A model generated the notes under the pieces. The model made no database searches and was not told where the DNA came from. It worked only from the letters and a program-made list of their open reading frames with translations. The position numbers were made by a program, and so were the translations under genes. DNA of 64,000 bases from Aculops lycopersici. Taxonomy: Eukaryota; Arthropoda; Arachnida; Trombidiformes; Eriophyidae. Below, piece by piece: positions 1-11,320 of the stretch. The stretch lies in the NCBI GenBank assembly GCA_015350385.1, contig WNKI01000001.1, positions 2,385,178-2,449,177 on the forward strand. The letters are read 5' to 3'. Position 1 is the stretch's first letter. Every line of letters starts with the position of its first letter.

Positions 1-3000
1 AGATTGACGACGACCTTGATGCTGTTGTCATTGAAGATGATATGATGAATCGAAACAACGGACAAGACAAGGAGGAAGAGGAGGAGGAGGAGCAACGTGA
101 AGAGATTAAAATTGTTAGTCAAAATTGCAAGTTACACCATCACCATTTAGCGCAATCATTTAAAACTAGTCAGTTTGTTAGTGAAAAGTTTCCCGCAGTC
201 AATTCTTCAAACTCGTCATCATCAACGACAAAACAGCAGCAGCAACAACAACAGCAAGTTGCCTCAAATTTAACCAGAAGATCTCAGTTGCAGGTGGCCA
301 GCACTGCCGGCCAGCGGACGCCAGCTTCCGGTTTGAGGAGGCGTGGTCAGGCGGTTGTGAACCATGAGGCGAGTTGCAGGTTAGGTTCACCAGGTAATGC
401 CACACGAAGTAACAGGTTGCAACGCTACATGTCCTTGGAGAATCTTAATCCCTCGAGTAGAGTTCAAGCGTCACTAGTGCAATATAATGACGAGTTTGAG
501 TGTGCTGCTGATTACGCAAGACCAACTGTTGATTACATAGACAACAGAGGAGAAGCAAACACCAACTCAGCTAACTTGCGATGCCAACTGCCACTTCCTA
601 CAAGCCGCCTCTTGACTAAGCAAACTAAGTTTTACTCTCGCTCCAATAGTGTCCTAGGGCAACCGGAAGTGCATCGACAAACGCACACAACAACTTGTTG
701 CCTGCTCCAATCCCGAATACAAGCTCGAAATATGATCAAGTCAACACAGAGGAATGCAAAAACTTTGAACAATACCAATATGCAGAATAGAAACTTCCAA
801 TGCTGCGCCTATGACTACCAACAGCAGCATCAACAAGAAAATTATGTGCAAAACTTTGCCACAACCTCAAATGGGCCACCGCTGGCAACCGGAAGTCACC
901 TGTTGGCCAATGCAACAGGAAGTCGGGCGTGCACGCCGATGCATTTGGCGTCGCGTTTAACCAAGGCCAAGAGTATGGATAAGCTGAACATGAGTATAAC
1001 AAATTTAAATTACATCACAAACATTGGACTGCAACACCAACGCCAACTAGCAAGCGCACTGGCGACTCCAAGATTACCGATCTCATCGACCACAAGCAAC
1101 AAACTCTACCGCCAGCAACCGGCCGTTGGCTTTAGCCAACGCCAGCACAAGGCGCTCAGGTGCGCCACTAACACCTGTTGCATCGGTCAACAACTAATGA
1201 GCGGCACAGGTGAACTCATTCACGAGTCAAGAGCAGCGCAACTCTATCAGCAGGAGCAGTTGTCGTTGGGTCATCAGCAGCAACCGAGAGTGACGCCCAG
1301 AAACTCGAGAGCGACCACTTGTTGCTCAGCAGCGAGGTCAGTGGCGCAAAAAACTCGAAAGTCGCTGGTTGGCGGCAGATCGACGCCCAACAAGCAGCAG
1401 CAACAGCGTCAAATGAACAACCAATTTACTCGAAACCACAATTTCGGCCAATTGGACAACGAGGAAAGTGGATGCTGCGGCGGCGGCGGTTCACTGATTC
1501 AGGCAAAAAATCACTATCTCTCCTCGATAGAATTGTCGCAATTTGATCCACAACAACAGCAACAACAATATCAGCAACATAGAGGCTACCTGTTGGCGCC
1601 GACAGATCCATCGAGTGCACAGAATGGAAAGCAGAGTGTCACGACAACATCAACTATTCCAACCTCACAAAGTCCCGATTGTTTGTGTTGCTCGCCCAAG
1701 TTTCTTGCGGCCACTTGTTGCAATCCAGTGTCGCCCAATAACATAATTAGTACCGCTCGCCATCTTAAACAAACAGGTGAGATTTTGATGACAACAAAAC
1801 AGCAGCAGCAGCAGCAGCAACTAGCATCGCAGAGCCACCGGAGCAGAAGGTTCATGGTGAACCCAACGGATTGTGGTGCCACCACTGACTCGTCGGGCTA
1901 TCAATCGGCAAGCGCTAGCGGAATTGGTGTTTTGTCCTCTTCCAATGATAACCCCGATCAAAGACGACGAAATGTTGGCCAGGATCCGCGATTGTTGAGA
2001 GTTTGTCCCATTGACACACTGCACTTTTCATCATCGGGGGGTGCGGGTCGACACGCCCACCTACCAATGAGTTCACCCGCTTCAGCTAGTCAGGTGTGCA
2101 TTGGACAAATTCGGGAAACTGGGCAGAGAATGTCCACCTTCTTGGCTGGCAAGTCGGCAAATTTGATACAACAACAACAACAACAGCAGCATCTACACCG
2201 ACGCAACGCTAACGGATCTCTAGCTAGCGACATCTCGCCTACCTGTAGCTCGTCGGCAAGCTACTCGTCGCCACCTTTGGACTCGTCACTTTTATCCACC
2301 ACTTCCGATTGCTCCATTGAAACTTCAATGGATTCGGCAACTCAACAGCAACAACACGCGCTCATGAGCTCTTGTTTCGCCACTTCCTGTGTGACCAAAC
2401 CTGTCGCAAAGGTCGCGACAAAAATGGTCAAGCGGAGCGCGCAGGTGTCAATATCTAATAAGCTTGCAACTGCAGCAGGTAGCTCCGCGACCACCGAACC
2501 ACCAGCTCCGCCGCCGTTACCTCTACCCGATGCGGATTTCGACAATAAAATCAACATCATCCTGGGAAAGAGCGGTAATGGGAAGGTTTCTGCAAAACCG
2601 TCCTCTTGCGAGCTGGTGGTCGCGGCCGCAAGACGGAAGCAGGAAGCCCATCAGGCGCAAAAGCAACAACCCCAGCAAGCTAAACCCAACAATCGGCTAT
2701 GTTTCGTGGACGAGCTCAAGCTGATGGCAAGACAGTCGCAGCAGCAGCAGCAGAAGGCTCCAAAATCAGCGCCGTTGTCGGCAGGTGGCAATTTGGCGCC
2801 AACTCAAGTGGATGGCAATAATAACAATGGAATCGCCAATGGTCATGGCAAACAGCAAAGCGATAGCGCGACACTAATCAAGATCATCAATGCTAGCAAA
2901 TTGGCAGCCTCGAAGGCGGATGGCGCCAATGGCGAGCGAGCTTCGGGTTGTTGCAGTTGCAACTCTGACAGTACGAAGCTCGCCTCGTCGTCGTCCGCCG

Positions 3001-3177
3001 GAAGTTGCGGCAACGAGAAGGATGACAAAGGCGTAAATTGCGCCAACTGTTGTCAGCAGCAACAACAGGTGGTTGCGCGAAGAAAGTCCGGCGAGTCGGG
3101 CGAGAAAATTGCATCGACTAGCAAGCAACGCGGCAACAAACTTAAAGACGAGCATGACAATAAGCGGCGCCAACATG
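1..3177 (+). CDS. Glutamine/serine-rich disordered protein, large exon, 5' end outside window
   Basis: The reading frame is open from the first bases of the window, giving an acidic stretch (Asp/Glu-rich) before the first in-frame Met codon at 42, so the exon probably begins upstream and the protein is N-terminally incomplete here. It encodes more than 1,050 residues of low-complexity sequence: acidic run, poly-Gln tracts in mixed CAG/CAA codons (near 236, 1800, 2170 and 2740), Ser/Thr/Asn-rich segments, repeated paired cysteines (TCC/CC motifs) and a short proline run (PPAPPPLPLPD) near 2505. More ordered-looking islands follow the proline run (around NRLCFVDELKLMA). The frame hits a stop only after a good splice donor: CATG|GTAAGT places the exon end at 3177 in phase 1. 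No known domain recognised; a scaffold or regulatory protein is possible but this is a guess. Confidence 0.75.
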
Positions 3178-6100
3178 GTAAGTAATAGGCGTAAGACATG
3201 ATCCGTCAAACTATTTCTCTCCATCCGTCCGTCTGCCTGTCTGTCTTTCTTTCTATTTTGTACACCCTCCCTCTCATATCTAAGCAGCCTCTTTTTATTG
3301 CAAGTTGATTCTCTACTCCCAGTTCTCGCCGTGCCCGTCGACGACGTTTATTTTGCTGTTTTATGTTATGTTAGAGCAGTTAACGGCTATGTCGACTTCA
3401 ACGGAAGGAGCGGATAAATTCCGAGAGCTGCGTGGGAGTTCCTGGCGTTTACCTGTTGGTGTCGGCGGCACAAGGACAACGATCATGTTGAGGATGACGA
3501 TGATTTCATCCGAGCGTTCGGGTGGTTAGCCAGCCACAGACATTTGCGCACAGGCACACACTTACACAAGGATAAGCGAGTAGAGGGAGAAGAAGAGAAG
3601 AAGAATGGATGAGTGCAGTTGGCTTTAGTGGTGTAGATCCGTTAGTCTATTAGCGATGGGCCACCAGCGGCGAGGTAGCAAGCTAGCTACCTGGCTGGCT
3701 TCGCAAAGTTTGAGAAAGAGTTAGTGAGTGAGTGAGAGCAAACTCGCGCGCACTCCCATTGTAATCGACCAGTTGAGTGAGAGTAAAGGAGAGAGATGAT
3801 GCTCTTGAGATGAGGCAACCACTTGTAGCGCTTTTGTCACTCCGGCTCCGGCTCCGAGGAGAGAAAGCGAATGCCAGGTGAGCAGAGTCAAGAGCAGCAA
3901 CAACGGCGGCGGCGGCAACAAGTGGTAGCAAGAGAAGCAACTAGTGGTCAGCTGGAAGTTGTTAGCACAGGTAAGCGTAGACTTTTTCCTTAGTATCAGT
4001 TTGCGGTTTTATTGTTATGCTCCCAACGTTGTTGCCTGGCATTAGTTAGTCGGCCGACTAGCCAGCTGGCCACCAGAGCCTCGCCCCGTCCACCTCTTCT
4101 GCCCCAACTTCCCAGTGCCACCGACGCAGCACAGTCGCCTCGAGTCCAGAGGCAACCGGTCGGACCAGGGCAGCCACTCGAGTGGATGGATGAGAGACCA
4201 TCGGCAGGTGAGACGAGGCCGCAAACTATTAGCCTTGTATCTCGTCGTCGTCGTCATTGCAACAACGAAAACAACAACAACAACAACAGGTAGGCGCCAC
4301 TCATCAACGTCATCAACGTCAGTTTGAGTCATCCAGGTTGCTGTTCCTGTTGTTACGCAAACGAACTCGAACTTTGAAACAGAACCACCACCCCGCTGAC
4401 TGAATGACCGGCTCGCTGCGGACCGCGACTAATCCGATTGCGTGTTGGCCAGTATTCTATTGTATCTACTGATGACTAGATACAAGGCAACTTCATCGGC
4501 AGCCTCCCTTTTCCCTCTTCTCCCCCGCAGAACTTGTCGCCTGTTGGAATGGTAGTCGTCGTCGTAGCCGTGCGACTATCCAACGACTCGTTAACAAGTG
4601 TCCGCGACGACGTGACTTTTTCGAGGCAATCGGATCAACCATTACGCAAACTTTGCGACACTTTGCAACGCCAATCCGACCACTGACCACTCGTTGTTGC
4701 CACTCTCTATTCTATTACCACTCTTCTCCTCTTACCAGTCGCTTCCTCCTTGTGTCTGAGTCGCCTTCTTTGCGTTGTGTGTAAATGTCAATGGGTTTGC
4801 CGCCAACAGAATCGACTGTCTAGCTACTTGTCTAGCTAATTCAGCTCTGGACCTCTGTATTGTGGGCCAAATCCATGTGTCTATCCTCAAATTGAGCCGA
4901 GATTTCAATCACGACAACAACAACTCAATCGATTCAATGGAGCAGCGGGAGTGTTTGCTCCGGAAAGCATAGAAGAGCAACAAGTGGCATTGAAACCAAC
5001 AGACGCAATCACTGTGTTTGCGTCAGTAGATTTGCCACAACAACAGCAACGACTGCGACAACATCAACCGTCCAGCTGCCGATAATAATGTCGATAGCAG
5101 CGACAGCAGTAATAATCGATCTGCTCCAGATTCCCATAGTCTTAGTGGCAGTTTCCAAAGCCAACCGACGAGCACTCAATCGGACGGAGCCGTCGACGTT
5201 GAGCTGTGAACTTGACTCTCGATGTTGGCGCCGTCGACTCTACCGAATTCGAATCAACCGTTAGCTTGCGTGTGCGCTTTTATCCGCTTGCAACAGGTGA
5301 GGCTTCGGAAGTCCGAGACATCAGGTTGTTTTGTCGCCGATGCGCCACAGGATTGCACCTTGAACAAAATCCTTTGTGAGCTCTATGAGTCAAGCTCGAG
5401 TCGGTATGTCTGTGAAATGTTGCCCTTGTTGTCGCTTGGCGTTGGCCAGTTCAATGCAACCTCGAGCAGTGGTGCAAGCCAACATCAATTTTACGACGCT
5501 CACCTGAATCCTTTCGGCGGCATCAGCCACCTGCGGCACTCACCTGTCGAAAATCCGGCTAGTCTCTCGCTGGTCCTAGTGGCCAACAAAGTCGCGTTAA
5601 GTCTACCTCAAACAACAACTACAATGCTAAACGATTCAAAACATTACATCAGCCCTTAATGAGTCATCACCACTTGCTCGCCGTTGACTCACTTGGGGCG
5701 ACAAAGCGCCGAATCCGTTTTGTGAGTGCATGTCGAGCTCGGCGCTTGGGAAATGCGAGCTTTCGACCATCCTAATTCTGATGAAACTCTCAAAAAAGCT
5801 GTTCAACTTTCCAACAGGAAAGCTACAACAACAACCAGATTCGGCCAGATGAACTTGGTTTGTGTTTAAATTCTCGCAGTGCATCAGTCTGGCTACCCGC
5901 CTCGCCTGTGGCTGCCATCTAATTCATCTTCTCGACTGAGAGATGACTAAATGGCTGTCCGTGAAGCGAGATTTTGCGTGGACTTTTGCCGAGGAGAGAG
6001 AGAGAGAGGGAACTAGAAATAAATGGTTGCCGTCATTTTGCCATCCATCATGAGTAGATAAGTCGCTTGTTTGTTTGCAACAACAAGCAAGCCAAACGTA

Positions 6101-7053
6101 GGCTATACTTTTTAGCCGCCGCTAACATCAATTTAAATGCTCAGAGGCCAGAAATTAGCCCTCGAGTTGAGCCATTTTTGTGTGTGTGATGAATGTGTCT
6201 TTCCAAATGACTTCTTGAGCTTAACATCACTCAACAGGTAGTTGCGTTGTTCTCTTTCTCTATGCCTTTGAATTCGGTCCTAAGCTCATTTCTCCACTGT
6301 TCATTTTCCAAATATCGAGCTAATACGACTATTAAACGGTCCTCGAAAGCTTCATAGGATCTCGAGCAACCAGATGATCCCATTCCTCGTGAGAATGCTC
6401 CGGATACTTACCGACTGAATGAATTGAATTCATTGAGTTACAATTGCAAAAATGCCAGGTAAAGTCTAGTGTAAAATCAGATACTTCACCTGTTCCTCAA
6501 AATTGTTCAGCAAGCCTTTCACTTGAACTTGTGAGTCTTTTGATGGCAGTTACAATCTCTCTTTTCTAAATTGGATCACTGCCACCAATTGTTGTCATTC
6601 TAGACTGTGAATAAACGATTTAGCTATCATATCTCACTCGGAATATTCTTGCTTTGCATGCTTCACGCAGCAGTATCAGTCTAGCTCGCTGGTGGCTAGA
6701 AGGCCACCTGTTGAACAGCTAGCCTGTCATTCAAACTTGACTATTACATCATCAACTGGTGGCTCACTTGGCAATGATCTTCGAGGACAAAGAGAAACTA
6801 AGACAACCAACCGAGACACGTCTACTACTAATTTTTGCAAAGGAGTTTGTTTGCCAAACTCTCGGCAAGATGGACACTTGGCCTGTGCTACGAAAGGACT
6901 AGCCAGTCAAGTGTTTTGCTGTTCCGCTCCAGGAAATCAACGTGAGCTTTTGTTTCTATTTCTGCTATTATTTCTCGTTCTCACTCAAGAATATAATTTC
7001 CTAGATCTTTTCTTACTAGAGCATAACTGAAAATCTCATACATCTCTTTTCAG
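3178..7053 (+). other. Long intron of the Gln-rich gene (3.9 kb)
   Basis: This span starts with a consensus donor (GTAAGT) and ends with the acceptor tctcttttcag at 7053. It contains no reading frame resembling a known protein. It holds several copies of CAACARGTG/CACYTGTTG (3916, 4978, 5291, 6705) and further CAACAGGT octamers at 4284 and 6232. There are also several CAG|GTRAG-like sequences on the + strand (about 3970, 4207, 5297, 6459) that could be donors of alternative first exons, and GA-rich tracts near 5995. An alternative exon may lie at 6671-6941. Confidence 0.5.
6671..6941 (+). CDS. Candidate alternative exon of the Gln-rich gene
   Basis: The stretch is open over 90 codons, follows an acceptor-like sequence (gcatgcttcacgcag) and ends at a donor-like sequence (AATCAAC|GTGAGC). 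Its translation is polar, rich in Gln, Ser, Thr and Cys, similar in flavour to the large exon at 1-3177. It ends in phase 1, the same phase as the donor at 3177, so either can join the acceptor at 7053 in frame. The 5' side enters in phase 0, which does not fit direct joining from 3177, so it would need another upstream exon or its own promoter. Prediction only. Confidence 0.35.
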
Positions 7054-7112
7054 ACGACGATAACGACGACCTCGACGAGAACCACTCGGCCAAAGCAAGT
7101 GGTTTGTGCTGA
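7054..7112 (+). CDS. Candidate downstream exon, acidic, of the Gln-rich gene
   Basis: The exon follows a strong acceptor (catctcttttcag). Joined to the phase-1 donor at 3177 it reads on in frame as a run of Asp/Asn/Glu residues and ends at TGA 7110-7112. Alternatively it is a 48-nt internal exon ending at 7101 (AAGTG|GTTTGT, weak donor, phase 1) that joins the acceptor at 7439. Both models keep the frame open; the sequence alone does not decide between them. Confidence 0.4.
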
Positions 7113-7439
7113 ACTTGAATTATTACTGGAATAGTTGTATTGTTCCCATATGACGACTCATATTTTGGATGATAGTCGAGTTTCTGAGTCTCGATGTGTG
7201 GGATTTATGGCTACGAATGGGAAGGACAAATTATGTCAGAATGCTAACGGGAAATCTCGTCCGCCTTCCACCCTCACTTCTGGTGGAATTTGTAATCCAG
7301 ATTTCAATAGATTGAATCCAACAGATTTCTTCTCAATGCCCGGGTGAACTAACCGTAACAACATCTCAATCATCTCGTGCCCAACCCTCTCCAACTACAA
7401 ATTTAAACAACAACCCAACCACCACAAATCCAAAAATAG

Positions 7440-7774
7440 AAATGCTAATGAAGGAGTTCAAATCGGCGCACTCGCGAATGTTTGGAAAGCGCAAGGAATC
7501 GGCTAACCAAAACGCGATGGTTACCAATGACCACGACCATCAACAAGGGGCTACTGCTGCCGCTAATGCCTCGGATGATGAAAATGACGACTACGATGAT
7601 GAGGGCGATGAATCATCGTCGTCATCGTCAAAGTACAACGGCGTCAATTGTGAAAGAAATGGGATTGACTACAAACAGCAACAAGTGGACGTCTCGTTGG
7701 GAATTGCGCGAAAATCCAACCCTGGGCTCGGTTGTACGCAATCAGTGTCAACTCCTTTGACCGCGGCAAACTGA
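7440..7774 (+). CDS. Candidate terminal exon, acidic/serine-rich
   Basis: A frame open from about 7316 to the stop at 7772-7774 encodes a short basic patch (around EFKSAHSRMFGKRKES) followed by a strongly acidic stretch (SDDENDDYDDEGDESSSSSS) and a polar tail. An AG at 7438-7439 would give a phase-1 entry, matching the donors at 3177, 6941 and 7101. Its composition is typical of regulatory-protein tails and it lies on the same strand just downstream of the Gln-rich gene, so I read it as that gene's last exon. The acceptor lacks a good pyrimidine tract. A separate small gene starting at the ATG at 7442 is the alternative. Confidence 0.4.
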
Positions 7775-8006
7775 TAGACAGACAGGCAGGCAGGCAGGCA
7801 AATGGCTAACAACTTCGAATAGCTAGTTGCGGCTAGATCTCAAATTATTAAAGTTATCGTGGCTTGATGAAGAAGCAGAAATTTTCTTGTTGTGTTGTTG
7901 TGGTTGTTGTTGTTGTCGATGACTTCCTATCGACGAGTTTAATCGAGTACAATCCCATTCCAGGCTCTCGAACCCAAGTATTCTTCTGTTCCCAAGGTAA
8001 TGATCA

Positions 8007-9374
8007 TCAAGTTGTCAGTTGCTCAATGGTTCGCCATTGCTCACTTTCCTTCCAATTTATAATTTGTACCGCATCCTGGGCGGCTATTGCCCGTAACAGT
8101 GGCCTTATAGCCTCTTGCATTGGCACTATCTCCTGTAAGCGCAAATATAACAACAGGTGAAAGTCACTAATGGCCTCTTTAAATTCAGAGTTCAAATCAA
8201 ATTGTCCTAAATAAGCTTGCAAAGCACTAAAGTCCAACTCCTCGCGATTCTCAACAGGGAATGGCTTTTTATCCTTGAGCTGATTGAAGGTTCGTGATGG
8301 AGTCATTGGCGTTGAAACCGGAACATCGACCAGTAGATACTCTATAGGCAATGGGCGGGCTAATTGAGTCTTCTCGTTCTTGTATTCATCAATTAATTTA
8401 TAATAAACATCCGGTACGTATTGAGTGGAGGACGATTCTTTTATATAACCTAACTCGGGTGCATCCAAGGTGGGAATCATACAATTGTCACGAACCAGAG
8501 CCATGCATTGATTTGACACTTGATATCCTTCCATATGAATAGTGTTCTCTTTATCACCTGTTACACAAACAGTTCCAAATTTCGAACCAAAATAACCCTC
8601 ATACGAGAGGCTACATGGATTTGGGTGTTGATTTTGATATCTACCTGCTTGAATGCATTCGTGAGCACTTAGGAAGTAGGTATCCGCGCCTCGAATATAC
8701 TCAACCGTTCCATCGTGCATATCTTTGGCAATTAAATCTGTAAATATCCAACCAACACAAACCAAGCCCAAATCTTTGGCCAACTCTTTGACTATCTCAT
8801 ATTGTGGATCCTCCAACAATTCCACCGAATCTGATCCACTAATTTGGGGTGGCTCATAAATGGCCACAACATTTGCCTTAATACCAAGAGGAACAACATC
8901 ATGCGCTGAGTATTGGCCAAATAACAAGCCACATCTCTGGTGGCCACTTGAACGCCAGTAGTTGAGAAAATTGTCTACAATAGATGGATTCTCAAAGGTT
9001 ATATTGTCGACGTGACGGTACTGTTGCTGGTTCAGGGTTATAGCACTAGGTTGACACTTTGTACAGATGCCCTCGGGCCAGGGTTTGTGGCCAGGACAAC
9101 CAGATCTGATGCGACAGCTGATGTTCTCAAGGGGCGCATATTTGCCCTTATTGACTCCTTGGGTTAGTTTTCGCAAATAGGCATGGAACGACATGTGCTT
9201 TATATTCTGTTCTTTGAGATAAGCCTGATCAAATGGTTGCAATGGCAGGCAATTGATGCACCTCTCCTTCCCTCGATGCTTGCAGGACGTTTTCTCGGGC
9301 GGCAACTGAATGAGACCGGACTGTTTACTCAGATACTCATCCACTGGATCAATGGGTATTGGCTTGTACTCCAT
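8007..9374 (-). CDS. NPLOC4: NPL4, p97/VCP cofactor (short form)
   Basis: NPL4 forms the UFD1-NPL4 heterodimer that loads ubiquitinated substrates onto the p97/VCP unfoldase in ERAD and related pathways. The 455-residue product aligns throughout with the zinc-finger, MPN-like and C-terminal parts of animal NPL4: zinc ligands around C31, C39, C42, C87, C104 and C107, the diagnostic block KHMSFHAYLRKL, then ENISCRI, CTKCQPSAITLN, YEPPQI, GYQVSNQCMALVRD and ESSSTQYVPDVYYK. Human NPL4 is 608 residues: here the N-terminal ubiquitin-like (UBXL) domain that docks on p97 and the C-terminal NZF ubiquitin-binding finger are both missing. An in-frame TGA lies a few codons upstream of the start, so the frame is not simply longer. 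A 55-nt 5'UTR intron (9396-9450) is possible. The gene is divergent from RAD51. Confidence 0.93.
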   Translation of the reverse strand: MEYKPIPIDPVDEYLSKQSGLIQLPPEKTSCKHRGKERCINCLPLQPFDQAYLKEQNIKHMSFHAYLRKLTQGVNKGKYAPLENISCRIRSGCPGHKPWPEGICTKCQPSAITLNQQQYRHVDNITFENPSIVDNFLNYWRSSGHQRCGLLFGQYSAHDVVPLGIKANVVAIYEPPQISGSDSVELLEDPQYEIVKELAKDLGLVCVGWIFTDLIAKDMHDGTVEYIRGADTYFLSAHECIQAGRYQNQHPNPCSLSYEGYFGSKFGTVCVTGDKENTIHMEGYQVSNQCMALVRDNCMIPTLDAPELGYIKESSSTQYVPDVYYKLIDEYKNEKTQLARPLPIEYLLVDVPVSTPMTPSRTFNQLKDKKPFPVENREELDFSALQAYLGQFDLNSEFKEAISDFHLLLYLRLQEIVPMQEAIRPLLRAIAAQDAVQIINWKESEQWRTIEQLTT

Positions 9375-10108
9375 GGTGACAGTTAGTCAATGAATCTGGT
9401 GCTAGATATGTCTGTGTCTAAATCTCTCCCAACGAAAGGTAAATGCTTACTCTTCCTCTTGCAGTTGCGCCTTCTCGCCGATCGGTATCGTTTCCTAAAA
9501 GGCGTTACTGTTGCAATACTCTAACACTTGGCTTGGCTGAGATGTAATAGATTTTATTAATAAAGTGTGAAAGATGATAGGATAGTTTGCATTCATTAGC
9601 CTCGCCATCGACTCCAAGAGGATTTATTGGTGGCTAATAGAATGAGAGGCAGCAGCTGATACAAAATAACAGTCGACGAAAAAATTAATCACAAGTTTTG
9701 GATTGGATTGAAAATGTAATGAAAAATCGTATGCCAACGAAAGAACGATAGGGAAAAGCAATGGCTACGTCCGTTGAGTTTGCATGGCTTTCAAGGAAAT
9801 CTTCCCCCTCCGAAGCGCGCATTTGCTCGACGAGAATAAACAAAGCCTCGTGTGTGCGTCGTTGCTAGCGAGAAGCAATGGAGGAAAGAGGGAAGAAATT
9901 TGCCATGCAAAATTGCATAGAACCGGCGAAATCTGGATTGTTCGTTACTGCTGCACGAGCCCGCCCAAATGCTGACCAGTCAAAACAAAACACGAGTTTC
10001 TATTCTAATACTAATCAGGTAGATGAAATATATTAAATTTGATATCTACACTAGCAGAATTATATCATTTCTAACACCCTTTTTTTAGGTGAAAAAGAAC
10101 ATCACAAA
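9375..10108. promoter_or_regulatory. Divergent intergenic region between NPL4 and RAD51
   Basis: This 0.73-kb stretch separates two divergently transcribed genes and should contain both promoters. No reading frame of note is present on the minus strand, which argues that the missing NPL4 N-terminal domain is not encoded here. A plausible 70-nt 5'UTR intron of RAD51 lies at 10019-10088 (TAATCAG|GTAGAT to a T-rich acceptor ending TTTTAG). Confidence 0.5.
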
Positions 10109-11152
10109 ATGGATGCGGACGTCCAGGTAATTGACCATAGCGAGCAAACTCAACAGGCGGGAGAGGAAACCGATCGACTTGTCTTGGAGGCAACTCCAAT
10201 CTCGAAGCTGCTCGATAACAGTGACATCAGCGATCGCGACATCAAAAATCTGGGCCAATGCGGATACCATACGGTGGAGTCAGTTGCTTACGCAACCAGG
10301 AAGATGTTGTGCGAGGTAAAGGGTATCTCGGAGCAGAAGGCCGAGAAGTTATTGCAAGAAGCCATGCGCCATTGTAGGATGGGCTTCACAAATGCCCTAG
10401 AGTTCATGGCAAAACGAAGCGATCTCATCCAGTTGACGACAGGTTCTAGAGCACTAGACACTCTACTAGATGGAGGCATAGAGTCCGGAAGTATTACCGA
10501 GCTCTTCGGAGAGTTTCGTTCGGGTAAGTCGCAGCTATGTCACACTCTAGCCGTCACTTGCCAGCTTCCCGTGGACCGCGGCGGCGGAGAGGGAAAGTGT
10601 ATGTTTATCGACACCGAGGGAACCTTTAGGCCGCAGAGATTGGTTGAGATTGCTCGGCATTATAAGCTAGATGAGGGCACAGTGTTGGGTAATGTTGCAG
10701 TGGCCAAGTGTTATAACACCGACCACCAGACTAACTTGTTGCACGAGGCCGCCGCCATGATGTCCGAGCATAGGTACTCACTAATCATTGTTGACTCGGC
10801 CACCCACTTGTACAGAACCGACTTTATCGGTCGTGGAGAGTTAGCTAGTCGTCAGCAACATCTGGCCAGATTTTTGAGGATGTTGCAAAGGATAGCCGAA
10901 GTCTATGGAGTAGCTTGCGTGATCACGAACCAAGTTGTTGCCACCGTAGACTCAATGATGGGTGCCGATCCTAGAAAACCCATCGGAGGTAATATCATCG
11001 CTCACGCCTCGACAACTCGATTGTATTTCAAGAAGGGCAAGGGCGAAAATCGTACTTGCAAGATTTACGATTCACCATGTTTAGCCGAAGGCGAGTGTAC
11101 CTTTGCCATCACTGCAAATGGAATTGCGGACGCTAAGAAAGAGAAGGAATAG
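10109..11152 (+). CDS. RAD51: RAD51 recombinase
   Basis: RAD51 forms nucleoprotein filaments on single-stranded DNA and catalyses strand exchange in homologous recombination. The 347-residue product is full length for the family (human 339). The N-terminal helix-hairpin-helix domain covers about residues 30-90 (GYHTVESVAYA, VKGISEQKAEK). The ATPase core has Walker A GEFRSGKS at 134-141 and Walker B LIIVD at 225-229, then GRGELASRQQHLARFLRML, NQVVATVD and KPIGGNIIAHASTTRL. RAD51 rather than DMC1 is indicated by VTCQLPVDRGGGEGK and CKIYDSPCL. The L2 loop after NQVVATVD appears about two residues shorter than in human. No coding introns. The start codon is preceded by CACAAA and follows a likely 5'UTR intron acceptor. 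Confidence 0.96.
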   Translation: MDADVQVIDHSEQTQQAGEETDRLVLEATPISKLLDNSDISDRDIKNLGQCGYHTVESVAYATRKMLCEVKGISEQKAEKLLQEAMRHCRMGFTNALEFMAKRSDLIQLTTGSRALDTLLDGGIESGSITELFGEFRSGKSQLCHTLAVTCQLPVDRGGGEGKCMFIDTEGTFRPQRLVEIARHYKLDEGTVLGNVAVAKCYNTDHQTNLLHEAAAMMSEHRYSLIIVDSATHLYRTDFIGRGELASRQQHLARFLRMLQRIAEVYGVACVITNQVVATVDSMMGADPRKPIGGNIIAHASTTRLYFKKGKGENRTCKIYDSPCLAEGECTFAITANGIADAKKEKE

Positions 11153-11320
11153 GGATATGTATATATACGTTAAATCAAAAGCGTATCCAATCTATCAACA
11201 ATACCGATGTCCAAATTAAATCAACAAAACGAGAAAGTCATTGTGAAAACTAGAGCAAGTGTGCAAATTTATACATAAATACAATAATCTCATAGCTTAT
11301 ATCCCTGGGTAAACTCAGAC

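Noticed and set aside
5222..5659. 145-codon frame on + inside the 3.9-kb intron
   Set aside because: No recognisable motif, no good splice context that would join it in phase, and its amino-acid make-up looks like translated non-coding sequence.
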